Assembly: GCF_016735515.1 (NCBI RefSeq)
Contig: NZ_JAERQZ010000001.1
Span: 124,001-188,000, forward strand
Direction of reading: 5' to 3'
Origin: Piscinibacter sp. HJYY11
Lineage (GTDB): Bacteria > Pseudomonadota > Gammaproteobacteria > Burkholderiales > Burkholderiaceae_C
Length of the DNA: 64,000 nucleotides
Positions 35,001-42,765 of the stretch are shown in pieces (the first letter of the stretch is position 1; every line of letters starts with the position of its first letter). The translations under genes were made by a program, and so were the position numbers. A model generated the notes under the pieces. It did no database searches, was not told where the DNA came from, and worked only from the letters and a program-made list of their open reading frames with translations.

Positions 35001-35402
35001 TCACCGTTCCTTGCGGGGCCGCCCAGCCTTCAGTTTCGTCAACCCGTCGAGGGCGGTTAGCAGGGCAGTTTCGTCCAGCCGGGCCAACGCATGCAGGCCG
35101 GCGCGCAGCAGCTCGCTTTTCTTCGCGGCATGGCCTGCGAGAAGCGCCCGCTTCTTCAGGGCTGCGATCAAGTCGAAGTCCTGCTGCGGCATGGTGAAGC
35201 TGTCACGGACCAGCCTCGGCTTCTTGCCGGCAAGCTTGGCCTCGGCGGGAGCCGCGTCGACCTCCTTCTTTGCCGGTGTGGCCTTGCGCGCGGCCGACTT
35301 TTGCGTCGGGGCCTTGGCCGCCGGTGACTTTCGGCCGGGGGCGCGTGAGGTCGTGGCTTTGCGAGCAGGGGTGCGAAGGGGCTTAGACGTGGCCGTGGAC
35401 AT
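35001..35402 (-). CDS. Basic-tailed (histone H1-like) putative DNA-binding protein
   Basis: A 133-residue protein. Residues 1 to about 65 are a Lys/Ala/Pro/Ser-rich disordered tail (SRAPGRKSPAAKAPTQKSAA, PAKK) like eukaryotic H1 or bacterial AlgP-type tails. Residues about 66-110 (VRDSFTMPQQDFDLIAALKK, KSELLRAGLHALARL) look like a ribbon-helix-helix or short helical DNA-binding module, and the end is again basic (KAGRPRKER). The start at 35402 has AAGGAG 5 bases upstream. Upstream lies a rare AT-rich palindrome (35423-35437) that could be its own operator. Function as nucleoid-associated protein or regulator is inference. Confidence 0.65.
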   Translation of the reverse strand: MSTATSKPLRTPARKATTSRAPGRKSPAAKAPTQKSAARKATPAKKEVDAAPAEAKLAGKKPRLVRDSFTMPQQDFDLIAALKKRALLAGHAAKKSELLRAGLHALARLDETALLTALDGLTKLKAGRPRKER

Positions 35403-35422
35403 GGGCTCTCCTTGAAAATCGT

Positions 35423-35437
35423 ATATATGGTTTATAT
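35423..35437. promoter_or_regulatory. AT-rich palindrome, candidate promoter/operator
   Basis: ATATA (35423-35427) and TATAT (35433-35437) are inverted around TGGTT, in the only strongly AT-rich patch of the window. It lies 20-35 bases before the start of the minus-strand basic-tailed protein and about 135 bases before the plus-strand 35-aa gene, so it could serve as a -10 region and an operator for either. Confidence 0.5.
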
Positions 35438-35572
35438 CATTCAGCCAGGTCGTTGAAATCGTTGGTGCTTGCTCGTCGGAAAAGCCCGGTCAAACCGTGC
35501 CTTCTGTCACACAAGTATCCGGCGTGCCTGCGTACCATGCGAATCAGACAGCCGTGATGAAGGAGACATGTC

Positions 35573-35680
35573 ATGCAGCTGGTCGGTGCGGCCGCATTTG
35601 CGGCCATGGCCGTCGTGAACGCCACCCTGTGGGTGGCGATGCTGATGGCAGTGTTCAGACGGACGAAGGTCCACCACTGA
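35573..35680 (+). CDS. Small single-span membrane peptide (35 aa)
   Basis: ATG 35573 has AAGGAG at 35560-35565, seven bases upstream. The product is a hydrophobic helix (VGAAAFAAMAVVNATLWVAM) followed by FRRTKVHH, a positive-inside C-terminal tail. It stops at 35680, just before the convergent exosortase-H-associated gene. No family recognised; the good ribosome site and clean helix make it more likely real than chance. Confidence 0.45.
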   Translation: MQLVGAAAFAAMAVVNATLWVAMLMAVFRRTKVHH

Positions 35681-35687
35681 TCTGAGG

Positions 35688-36293
35688 TCAGCGCCCCGGT
35701 TGCGGTGGTCTGGACGGTGTCGTCCAGTGCTGCGCCAGGGTGATGGCGAACGCGGCGGCCACGAGGCCGAGTGCCAGGCGCCCGCCGCCATTCAGGAAGA
35801 CGTTCCACCACAACAAGGGCGACGAGCTGCCAGGCTCGTACATCTTCAGCTGCACGTCCCACAGCCATGCGGCGAGCGAAAAGGGCGTATCCAGCAGCAG
35901 CACCACCATGGCGGCCCCGGCGGCAACGCCGAGCCGCACGATGAACTCGAGCAAGCGCGCAGGCCACGCCAGCACGAGCACGGCAAGCACGAGGAGCGGC
36001 TGCATCACCGTGCCCACCGTCGTGCTCGCCACGACCACCTGCTGCCCATCGGGCACGATGGCCTGCCCACCGAGGAAGAGCGTGCGCTCCTGCACGGCCA
36101 GGGCACCAATGGTGGTGTTTGCGCGCTCCTGCGTCAGCTCGAAGTGCTGGATCGAGAAGTCATCCGCCACCACGGCCAGCGCCTCACGGAGCATCGGCAG
36201 CAGCAGTTGCGCCACATCCCGAGCACCGATGTGTGCCATGGTCAGCACCACGGCCGCGGCCAGCAGCACACGCAGCACGAGTGCCTTGCTCAT
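35688..36293 (-). CDS. Exosortase H-associated membrane protein
   Basis: A 201-residue protein starting at ATG 36293, overlapping the exosortase stop (ATGA). Helix 1 is near residues 5-25 (VLRVLLAAAVVLTMAHIGA). A periplasmic part of about 80 residues contains QHFELTQERANTTIGALAVQ. Three further hydrophobic segments follow (PLLVLAVLVLAWPARLLEFI, VRLGVAAGAAMVVLLLDTPF, GGGRLALGLVAAAFAITLAQ). The strict coupling to xrtH suggests an obligatory partner; I recall such membrane partners being annotated next to XrtH in other genomes but cannot check this. Biochemical role unknown. Confidence 0.68.
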   Translation of the reverse strand: MSKALVLRVLLAAAVVLTMAHIGARDVAQLLLPMLREALAVVADDFSIQHFELTQERANTTIGALAVQERTLFLGGQAIVPDGQQVVVASTTVGTVMQPLLVLAVLVLAWPARLLEFIVRLGVAAGAAMVVLLLDTPFSLAAWLWDVQLKMYEPGSSSPLLWWNVFLNGGGRLALGLVAAAFAITLAQHWTTPSRPPQPGR

Positions 36294-36841
36294 GTGGCAG
36301 GGGCCGCACTCGGCGCCGGACTGCTGTGCGCAAGCCAAAGGTGGAAGAAGAGCCCCGTCAGCACCACCATCGCCAGCGGCGCCGCCGCCGTGTGCAGCAG
36401 GTCGAACACGCCCGGGTCGCTCCGATAGGCATAGAAGAGCACCACGATGCGCAGCACGTTGAGCACAAGCACCCAAGCCAAGCCTGCGATCCAACCGCCG
36501 AGGCGCTTGCGCCACGTCATGGGGAACACCAGCAACGCGGCCGTCAGCATGAACACCACGTCGGTGCCCTCGCAGCCGAAGAGCACGTTGATGCCGCCAC
36601 CGGGGGCGGTGATGCGCGGCCCCTTCGCGACAGCATGGATCTCGGGCGTGAGCGTCGTGATGACCTGCGTGGCGCTCTGCACGGTCAGGTGGTGCACCCA
36701 CAGTCGCTCTACCCAGCTGCCGCGTGCAGCCTCCCAGCCGGCCTGCATCGCCATGAAGAGCAGCATGAAGGCCAGCGCGCGCCAGGCGAGGCTGCGCAGC
36801 GGCAGGCCCCTGATCGAGGGGGTGTTGATGGCATCGCTCAT
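36290..36841 (-). CDS. xrtH: Exosortase H (IPTL-CTERM type)
   Basis: A 183-residue polytopic inner-membrane protein starting at ATG 36841 (MSDAINTPS). The exosortase/archaeosortase catalytic triad is visible: C90 in VLFGCEGTDVVFML, R131 in LVLNVLRIVVLFYAYR and H150 in FDLLHTAAAPL. The short size, without the long N-terminal region of XrtA, fits the XrtH class, which is paired with IPTL-CTERM proteins. It should cut the C-terminal sorting signal during export. A matching substrate, the nuclease at 31318-34623, is only 1.7 kb away. The second gene of the unit is the associated membrane protein. Confidence 0.88.
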   Translation of the reverse strand: MSDAINTPSIRGLPLRSLAWRALAFMLLFMAMQAGWEAARGSWVERLWVHHLTVQSATQVITTLTPEIHAVAKGPRITAPGGGINVLFGCEGTDVVFMLTAALLVFPMTWRKRLGGWIAGLAWVLVLNVLRIVVLFYAYRSDPGVFDLLHTAAAPLAMVVLTGLFFHLWLAHSSPAPSAAPAT

Positions 36842-36974
36842 GCATGCAGTGTGGCGTCGGCATGTGACACCTTGCACACGGTTGACCTGAAGGGATCACC
36901 CCTCACGGACGCAAGGTCGACGGCTTGTCACAGCCGATGCGCAGACTGATGCCGACACGAGTGAGGGATGCGAC

Positions 36975-37319
36975 GTGATCCGGGAGCAGAAGACGAGACG
37001 GGCTACGGGACATTGGCTGGCGATGATCGCCGCCGGTGGCGCGCTGCTCGCCGCCACGCCGAGCAGCGCCGAGCGTCCGGGCCAGGTGCTGACCGCAGTG
37101 CGCGAGCACCGCCTGCCGACGGCGGCCCCACGCCCTTCGGTGCAAAGCCAGTTCGGCTCGGTGGGGAGCGGTGCGCGCAGTGCGCGCCCGCGTGCCGATG
37201 ACGTGGTGTCCGACGCGCGCCGCGCACCGAAGGAAGAGCCGATGCTGGAACCCTGGTCGCTGATGGCCGGTGGTTTGAGCGTGATGGTCTTCATCGCCCG
37301 TCGGCGCCGATCCGACTGA
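36975..37319 (+). CDS. Short secreted protein with PEP-CTERM-like LEPW C-terminus
   Basis: A 114-residue protein with a GTG start at 36975 (GAGGG upstream). The signal peptide is WLAMIAAGGALLAATPSSA, to about residue 32. A short Arg/Pro/Ser-rich, probably disordered middle follows. The C-terminus is EPWSLMAGGLSVMVFIARRR, which has the PEP-CTERM layout of a short P motif, hydrophobic helix and Arg cluster. It is transcribed divergently from xrtH. It could be an exosortase substrate or a small tail-anchored membrane protein; the motif fits neither VPLPA nor IPTL exactly. Confidence 0.65.
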   Translation: MIREQKTRRATGHWLAMIAAGGALLAATPSSAERPGQVLTAVREHRLPTAAPRPSVQSQFGSVGSGARSARPRADDVVSDARRAPKEEPMLEPWSLMAGGLSVMVFIARRRRSD

Positions 37320-37330
37320 CGCCCTCGACA

Positions 37331-37353
37331 GCGCCGCGGGGCAAGCGCGGCGC
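37331..37353. terminator. GC hairpin between convergent genes
   Basis: GCGCCGCG (37331-37338) and CGCGGCGC (37346-37353) form a perfect 8-bp stem with a 7-base loop, in the 45-base gap between the stop codons of the LEPW-type gene and prsT. It may act on both strands. No U-tract on either side. Confidence 0.45.
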
Positions 37354-37364
37354 GACTTCCCGTA

Positions 37365-39767
37365 TCACTTCATGGCCAGCAGCGTGCGGGCTTCGTCGAG
37401 GCCGGGCAGTGCGGTCTTGCTGTCGAGCGCCTTCTTCAGGTGCGCCTGGGCGCGGGCGGTGTCGCCCTTCTTGTGCAGGGCCAGGCCGAGGTGCAACTGG
37501 AGCAATGCGGCATCTGGCGCGCGCTTCACGGCGCGCTCGAGCACGATGACGGCTTCGCCGTACTGGCCGAGCTTGTAATGCGTCCAGCCCAGCGTGTCCA
37601 GGTACTCGGGGTTGGGTGAATCGGCGAATTGCCGCATGAGGCCGAGTGCGCGCTCAAGACTGGCCTTGTCTTGCGGACGTGTCTCGCTGAGCAGGTAGGC
37701 GAGGTTGTTGGCGGCGGCCGGGTCGCCCGGGTTGCGCTTGAGCAGGGCTTCGTACAGGGTGATGGCCTCGTCGTTGCGGCCAGCGCGCACCGTCCACTCC
37801 GCTCGAAGGGCAGCAAGGGCCTTGTCGTTCGGGTTGGCTTTCTCGGCCTTCTCCAGCAGGGCCAGGGCTTCAGGCATGCGGCCCTGGCGGGCCTTCACCT
37901 GCGCCAGGCCCTGGTAGGCCGCAGGAGAGGTGGGAGCGGCTTCGACCATGCGCTGGTATGCCTGCTCGGCGCGGGCCAGGTCGCCCTGCGCCACGGCCAC
38001 CTCCGCATGCATGCGGTGTGCAAAGGCGGGAGCGTTGATCTGCTCGGCGAAACCGTCGATGCGCTTGTGGGCTTCGTCGAAGCGGCGCTGCGCGATCAGC
38101 ACGCCGACGGCCGACAGCACCGGGGCCTCGGCCTTCGGTGCCAGCCTGGCCGCGAGGTCGAATTCCTTCAGGGCCGCGTCGTACTTCTTCTGCTCGGCAT
38201 AGAGTTGGCCGAGCTTGAGTGGCGCGTTGGCGTCGCTCGGGGCCTTCTGCTTGAGCGTGGTGTAGACCGCCTCGGCACCTGCGGGGTTCTTCTGCGCGAG
38301 CGCGATCTGCGCCTTCATCTCATGGGCACGCTGATGCTGCGGAGCGGCCTTGAGGGCCGCGTCGATCTCGGCAGTGGCACCTGCGTAGTCCTTGCCGTCG
38401 GCCATGTCGGCCGCCAGCAAGAGGCGCAGGTCGGCGCTGCCGGGCTTGAACTTGACCGCGTCGACCAGCACCTCACGCGCGAGCTGCGGCTCGCCAGCCG
38501 CGCGGTGCGCCTGCGCGAGGAGAGCGGTGACTTCAGGAGAGCCCGGTTGGTCTTTTGCGGCGGCACGCAGGTCGATGATGGCACTGCGGGCGTCGCCATC
38601 GGCCAGCTGCAGGCGGCCCCGCATCAGCAGCGCAGAGCCGTCACGCGGGTTGGCGGTGAGCACTTCGCTGTTGAGCGTCTTGGCTTCGCCTGTCTTGCCG
38701 AGCGCGAGCGCCTCGGCGGCAAGCTGGTTGCGGGCAGTCAAGGCGGCCGGACTCTCCTTGCCGCTGGCCACGATGTCCTGCAGCACCTTGCGCGCGTCGT
38801 CAGGGCGCTGGCTGTTGCGGTAGAAGTTGGCGAGCCCGAAGCGTAGCGCCGTGTCTTTCGGGCGCTTGTCGATGAGGGCGAGGAACTCCTTCTCGGCCGC
38901 GTCCTTGCTGCGGCGTGCCGCCATGAAATCGACCAGCGACAGCTGGCGCGCGCTGTCGTCGGGCTGCGACTTGATCGCCGCACGCAAGACGGCTTCGGCC
39001 TCGTCGAGCTCGTTGAGACGGGTGTGGTGGACGGCCCAGGCCGTCCAGAGCTCGGTGTTGCGCGGCGCCTGCTCACTGGCCGTGCGGTAGTAGCCGGCGG
39101 CGCGGGCCCGCTCGGTCGGGTCGGTGCTGGCAGCGGCCACCTTGGCGGCCACTTGCAGCAGGCCGAGGTGGTTCGGGTGGGCCTTGAGTGCAGCCTCGAT
39201 GGCCTCCAGTGCCGCGGTGGTCTTGCCCTGTGCCGTGTAGAGGCCGGCGATGAGCACGCTCGGATCGACCGGCGGCGCCTTCTCGCCAGCAATCACCGCA
39301 CGCGCCTGCGCGATCGCGCCTTCGGCGTCGCCCTTGCGTGCGGTGAGGGCGGCGCGGGCGGTCAGCACGCCGGGGTGCTTCGGGTCGAGGGCCAGGCCGT
39401 CGGCGATGGCGGCCTCGGCGTCCGGCACACGGTCGGCCAGCAGGAACAGGCGCGCCAGGCCGGCCTTCGCATCCAGGTGTTGCGGCTGGAGCTCCACCGC
39501 CTTGCTGTAGCTGGCGTAGGCGCGCTGCACCTCGGCCTTCGCTTCGGCGATCTTCCCGGCGAGGTAGTAGGCCTGGGCGTTCTTCGGGTCCATCTGCAGC
39601 ACGTTGCGCGCCTCGACGCTGGCCTTGTCCCAGTCGGCCTGGCGCACGTAGTCGGCTCCTTTGACGAGGCCCGACTCGATGCGGTCGGCCTTGCTGCTGC
39701 AGGCAGCCAGCAGCACGAAGGTGCTGCACAGGGCGAGGGTACGCAGGGGGGAAGTGAAGGTCGTCAT
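37365..39767 (-). CDS. prsT: PEP-CTERM system TPR-repeat lipoprotein PrsT
   Basis: An 800-residue lipoprotein. The signal peptide ends in the lipobox LLAAC (C23). The whole remainder is TPR helices, about 20 repeats from residue 30 to 795, with regular blocks such as AQAYYLAGKIAEAKAEVQRA and PAAANNLAYLLSETRPQDKA. PrsT proteins accompany exosortase loci and PEP-CTERM polysaccharide systems; the family is slightly longer on average, as I recall. Its start lies 4 bases after the xrtD stop, so the two are one operon. Located in the periplasm, anchored to a membrane, it probably scaffolds export or sorting. Confidence 0.9.
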   Translation of the reverse strand: MTTFTSPLRTLALCSTFVLLAACSSKADRIESGLVKGADYVRQADWDKASVEARNVLQMDPKNAQAYYLAGKIAEAKAEVQRAYASYSKAVELQPQHLDAKAGLARLFLLADRVPDAEAAIADGLALDPKHPGVLTARAALTARKGDAEGAIAQARAVIAGEKAPPVDPSVLIAGLYTAQGKTTAALEAIEAALKAHPNHLGLLQVAAKVAAASTDPTERARAAGYYRTASEQAPRNTELWTAWAVHHTRLNELDEAEAVLRAAIKSQPDDSARQLSLVDFMAARRSKDAAEKEFLALIDKRPKDTALRFGLANFYRNSQRPDDARKVLQDIVASGKESPAALTARNQLAAEALALGKTGEAKTLNSEVLTANPRDGSALLMRGRLQLADGDARSAIIDLRAAAKDQPGSPEVTALLAQAHRAAGEPQLAREVLVDAVKFKPGSADLRLLLAADMADGKDYAGATAEIDAALKAAPQHQRAHEMKAQIALAQKNPAGAEAVYTTLKQKAPSDANAPLKLGQLYAEQKKYDAALKEFDLAARLAPKAEAPVLSAVGVLIAQRRFDEAHKRIDGFAEQINAPAFAHRMHAEVAVAQGDLARAEQAYQRMVEAAPTSPAAYQGLAQVKARQGRMPEALALLEKAEKANPNDKALAALRAEWTVRAGRNDEAITLYEALLKRNPGDPAAANNLAYLLSETRPQDKASLERALGLMRQFADSPNPEYLDTLGWTHYKLGQYGEAVIVLERAVKRAPDAALLQLHLGLALHKKGDTARAQAHLKKALDSKTALPGLDEARTLLAMK

Positions 39768-39771
39768 GGCG

Positions 39772-41364
39772 TCAGTCGGGGATGTGTTGCTTCAGTCGTG
39801 GCAGCAGCGTGGCGGTGAAGCCGGTCAGGCGCCGGTCTGCCAGCGCGATGTCTTCGCCGCGGGCAATCGGGGTGACGAGGCGGATCAACGCACCGTCCGA
39901 GCGCGAGCGGGTGATGCCGTCCTTCAGGATGAACCACTTCACCTCGAGCTCGTCGGTCAGCATGCGGCCGCGTTGGTTGAACCAGTAGTAGACGAGCTGG
40001 CGGTGCTCGCCCTTCTGGATGACGGCCCGGTTGACCGCGAGGCTCGTCATGCCGGCCGGGGGCGGCAGCGGTACTTCGGTCACGGCCATCTGGGTGATCG
40101 CCCAGCCACCGCCCGGGATGCAGGTGCGCGGCGAGTGAGCCGACTGGCCGCCGCTCTGGGTGGCGTAGTAGGCGCTGTAGAAGTTGACCCAGGGCTCCGT
40201 GCCACGCGAGTAGTTGGCGATGACGTGGTCGTCGACCGCCAGCCAGGCGAGGATGTCCCGGTCGATGTGGTCCGGGCGGCCGGTCCAGCCGTCGAACTGC
40301 ATCGGGAACATCGCGAAGGGTGTGCGCACGGGCTTGACCTGGTCGCGCACCGGTGACAGCAGCAGCGTGGCACCTGCGGCGGCCAGCAGCAGTGCGCCCG
40401 TGGCGAGCGGCGCAGAGAAGGCCCGGTACTGCACCGATGCGCCCTTGGGCGGCGGGTCAGGGTACTCCAGCCCGAACACCTCGCGCAGCGGCCGGCCATG
40501 CGAGCTGAAGCGCGCGAGCAGTGCCATCTCGGCCACCAGGAGCGCGAGGCAGATCATGAACATGAACCAGCCTTCGAAGTCGTGCAGCAGGCCTTCGGCC
40601 ATGGTCGGGCCCCAGTACTCGACCGTCACGCCAATGAGGCCGATGCGCAGGCTGTTGATGACGATGGTGAGCGGCACGGTCGAGACCACGACCAGCGCGC
40701 GCTTCCACCACGGCGCCTGGAAGAAATATGCAGCGAGCAGGCCCAGCACCATCAGTGGGAAGAGGTAGCGCAGGCCGCTGCAGGCGTCGACGACCTGCAG
40801 CTTGAAGCTGCCGAGGTCGATGACGTTGCCTTCAAGGAACACGCTGATGCCGAAGGCGCGGATCAGCGCCACGCCCATCTGCGACGACAGCAGCTGAAGG
40901 CTCTGCGACAGCTCGCGCAGCAGAAACTGCGGAAGCGGGATCATGAAGAAGAGAAAGGCCAGCGGCACGGCGATGACGCGTGTGCCGCGCCAGCCGATGC
41001 AGCAGACCGACAGGCCGAAGAGCGCGACCACGAAGCCGTACTGGCTGAAGAGGCGCACCGCGCTGAACTCGCCCACCACGCCCATCACGAGGGCCAGCAG
41101 TACGAGAGCGATGCCGGTCCATGAACCTTGCAACTCCATCTCTCGCAGTCGGTCACTGCGCTGCCAGATGAGGAAGGCGGTGATCGCGGGGACGAAGTAG
41201 CCGTAGCTGTATTCCTCCACCTGTCCCCAGCTCACCACCATGAAGCTCAGGCCTGAATAGAAGGTGGCGATCGTGGCGGCGAGGCCGAGTGCGGCCAGCA
41301 CCCAGTGCAGCGGCGGAAAGCGCCACACCGACGGTGCACCGGAGGGAATGAACAGGCTGGACAT
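39772..41364 (-). CDS. xrtD: VPLPA-CTERM-specific exosortase XrtD with EpsI domain
   Basis: A 530-residue fusion starting at ATG 41364 (MSSLFIPSG). Residues about 1-305 are the exosortase with eight or so membrane helices and the triad C195 (VVDACSGLRYLFPL), R240 (VINSLRIGLIGV) and H261 (LLHDFEGWFMF). Residues about 320-530 are a periplasmic EpsI domain (VNFYSAYYATQSGGQSAHSP, CIPGGGW). This exosortase-EpsI layout is that of XrtD, which is linked to VPLPA-CTERM proteins; three such proteins are in the window. It is expected to cleave at the VPLPA motif and transfer the protein to a surface acceptor. A 14-bp inverted repeat lies upstream of its start. Confidence 0.92.
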   Translation of the reverse strand: MSSLFIPSGAPSVWRFPPLHWVLAALGLAATIATFYSGLSFMVVSWGQVEEYSYGYFVPAITAFLIWQRSDRLREMELQGSWTGIALVLLALVMGVVGEFSAVRLFSQYGFVVALFGLSVCCIGWRGTRVIAVPLAFLFFMIPLPQFLLRELSQSLQLLSSQMGVALIRAFGISVFLEGNVIDLGSFKLQVVDACSGLRYLFPLMVLGLLAAYFFQAPWWKRALVVVSTVPLTIVINSLRIGLIGVTVEYWGPTMAEGLLHDFEGWFMFMICLALLVAEMALLARFSSHGRPLREVFGLEYPDPPPKGASVQYRAFSAPLATGALLLAAAGATLLLSPVRDQVKPVRTPFAMFPMQFDGWTGRPDHIDRDILAWLAVDDHVIANYSRGTEPWVNFYSAYYATQSGGQSAHSPRTCIPGGGWAITQMAVTEVPLPPPAGMTSLAVNRAVIQKGEHRQLVYYWFNQRGRMLTDELEVKWFILKDGITRSRSDGALIRLVTPIARGEDIALADRRLTGFTATLLPRLKQHIPD

Positions 41365-41408
41365 GGCGTGGCGCGCGCGAGGCCGCGATGGCGTACGTGG
41401 ATGCCTCA

Positions 41409-41456
41409 GGTTAGCCATGCCGTGTGACATGGGCGTGGCTCTCGGCATGGCTAACC
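41409..41456. promoter_or_regulatory. Perfect 14-bp inverted repeat, candidate operator of xrtD-prsT
   Basis: GGTTAGCCATGCCG (41409-41422) and CGGCATGGCTAACC (41443-41456) are exact reverse complements separated by 20 bases. The pair lies 45-92 bases before the xrtD start and 117-164 bases before the divergent acetyltransferase start. The centre-to-centre spacing of 34 bases is about three helical turns, as for a dimeric or looping regulator. I saw no second copy elsewhere in the window. Confidence 0.65.
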
Positions 41457-41572
41457 GTGCCTCGGCGTGTCAAGGCTTCGACACATTCGACCCCTAAGCT
41501 CTCGCGCTCCCGACGCTTGGTCGCATGGTGGTTGGCTGACACCTGCGGCGGCGAGACGACATTGCGTTTGAA

Positions 41573-42133
41573 ATGCCGACGACCCACATCGCCGCCGAGA
41601 TCGACCCGTACCTCCAGCCAAGCATGTCGCTGCGCAACCGTGCGGCACGGGCGCTGTGGGGTCTGGCGCACCTCCTGTTGATCCGCTGGACGCCGCGGCC
41701 CCTGCACGTCTGGCGTGCGTTCGTGCTGCGCTGCTTCGGCGCGAAGCTCGGGCCCCATTGCCGCATCTACCCGGCGGCCGAGATCTGGGCGCCATGGAAC
41801 CTCATCTGCGAAGACGCCGTCGCCATCGCCAATGGCGCGGTCATCTACAACGCACTGCCGCTGCACCTGGGCTCGCATGCGACTGTGTCGCAACAGGCCT
41901 ATCTTTGCGGATCGACGCATGACCTGGACGACCCGGCGTTCCCGATGATCAGCTCGCCGATCCGCCTGGGCGCCTATGCCTGGGTGGCCGCGCGTGCCGT
42001 GGTCTGCCCCGGCGTGACGGTGGGCGACGGAGCGGTGCTTGGCCTCGGCAGCATCGCCACCCGCGACCTCAAGCCCTGGACGGTGTATGCCGGTTCGCCC
42101 GCGCGCGAGCTGCGTGCGCGGAGCCGGCAGTGA
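41573..42133 (+). CDS. WcaF-like exopolysaccharide O-acetyltransferase
   Basis: A 186-residue cytoplasmic protein of the left-handed beta-helix (hexapeptide) acyltransferase class. ATG 41573 is close to a colanic-acid-type N-terminus (SLRNRAARALWGLAHLLLIR). The helix coils begin at about 60 (AKLGPHCRIYPAAEIWAPWN), and CGSTHDLDDPAFPMISSPIR holds the catalytic-type His. The end, VYAGSPARELRAR, is the usual cap. It would acetylate a sugar of the repeat unit. Its stop overlaps the methyltransferase start (GTGA), and it diverges from xrtD. Confidence 0.88.
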   Translation: MPTTHIAAEIDPYLQPSMSLRNRAARALWGLAHLLLIRWTPRPLHVWRAFVLRCFGAKLGPHCRIYPAAEIWAPWNLICEDAVAIANGAVIYNALPLHLGSHATVSQQAYLCGSTHDLDDPAFPMISSPIRLGAYAWVAARAVVCPGVTVGDGAVLGLGSIATRDLKPWTVYAGSPARELRARSRQ

Positions 42134-42765
42134 AGGCCGATCGCCCGATGATCGATCGGCTGATTGCCGATCGAACGCCCGGCCCGCGTCAGATCCACAG
42201 CCATGTGACCCGGCCGATCGTCGAGCAGCTCGTGAAGGCGGGCTCACATTCGGTGCTCGAACTCGGCTGCGGCGATGGCTGGTTCACTGCGGCACTCGAC
42301 CGCTGCGGTTTTGCCACCACCGGGCTCGACCGCGACGAAATGCAGCTGCAGGTGGCCCGCCACCACTACCCGCATCTGCCGTTCCATGCCGGTGATGCGA
42401 TGCATGCGCTCGACCCGGCGCTGGTGGGCCGATTCGACGCCGTGATCGCGATCGACCTGGTGGACCACGTGCCCCATTCGCGCCGGCTTGTGTCGGTGGC
42501 CTTGTCGGCGCTGAAGCCAGGCGGACTGCTGGTGCTGACGTCCAACTTCCACGGCTACTCGAAGAACCTCGCGCTGGCTTTCGCCGGCCGTTTCGACGCC
42601 CGCTGGGATCCACTCACCGACGAGGGGCGGCTGAAGTTCTTCTCTCGCTCTACGCTCACTTCACTGCTCAAGGAGTTCGGGCTTGTGGAGCTTCACTTTG
42701 AGACTGTCGGGCGCATTCCGATGTTTGCGCGGGCGATGCTGATGTCGGGGCGTGCGGCGCCCTGA
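42130..42765 (+). CDS. Class I SAM-dependent methyltransferase
   Basis: A 211-residue protein with a GTG start overlapping the preceding stop; ATG 42148 is an alternative. Motif I is VLELGCGDGWFTAALD (residues about 42-57), the acidic motif II is TTGLDRDEMQ, and motif IV is AVIAIDLVDHVPHS, the methyltransferase type-11/UbiG-like layout. Position suggests methylation of a glycan or its lipid-linked precursor, but small-molecule substrates are possible. The last 98 bases overlap, in antisense, the end of the convergent acyltransferase gene. Confidence 0.88.
   Translation: MKADRPMIDRLIADRTPGPRQIHSHVTRPIVEQLVKAGSHSVLELGCGDGWFTAALDRCGFATTGLDRDEMQLQVARHHYPHLPFHAGDAMHALDPALVGRFDAVIAIDLVDHVPHSRRLVSVALSALKPGGLLVLTSNFHGYSKNLALAFAGRFDARWDPLTDEGRLKFFSRSTLTSLLKEFGLVELHFETVGRIPMFARAMLMSGRAAP

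Noticed and set aside
36842..36974. Sigma-54 type -24/-12 promoter between xrtH and the LEPW-type gene
   Set aside because: GGCAT and TTGCA elements occur but the GG to GC spacing is 13 rather than 10 bases.
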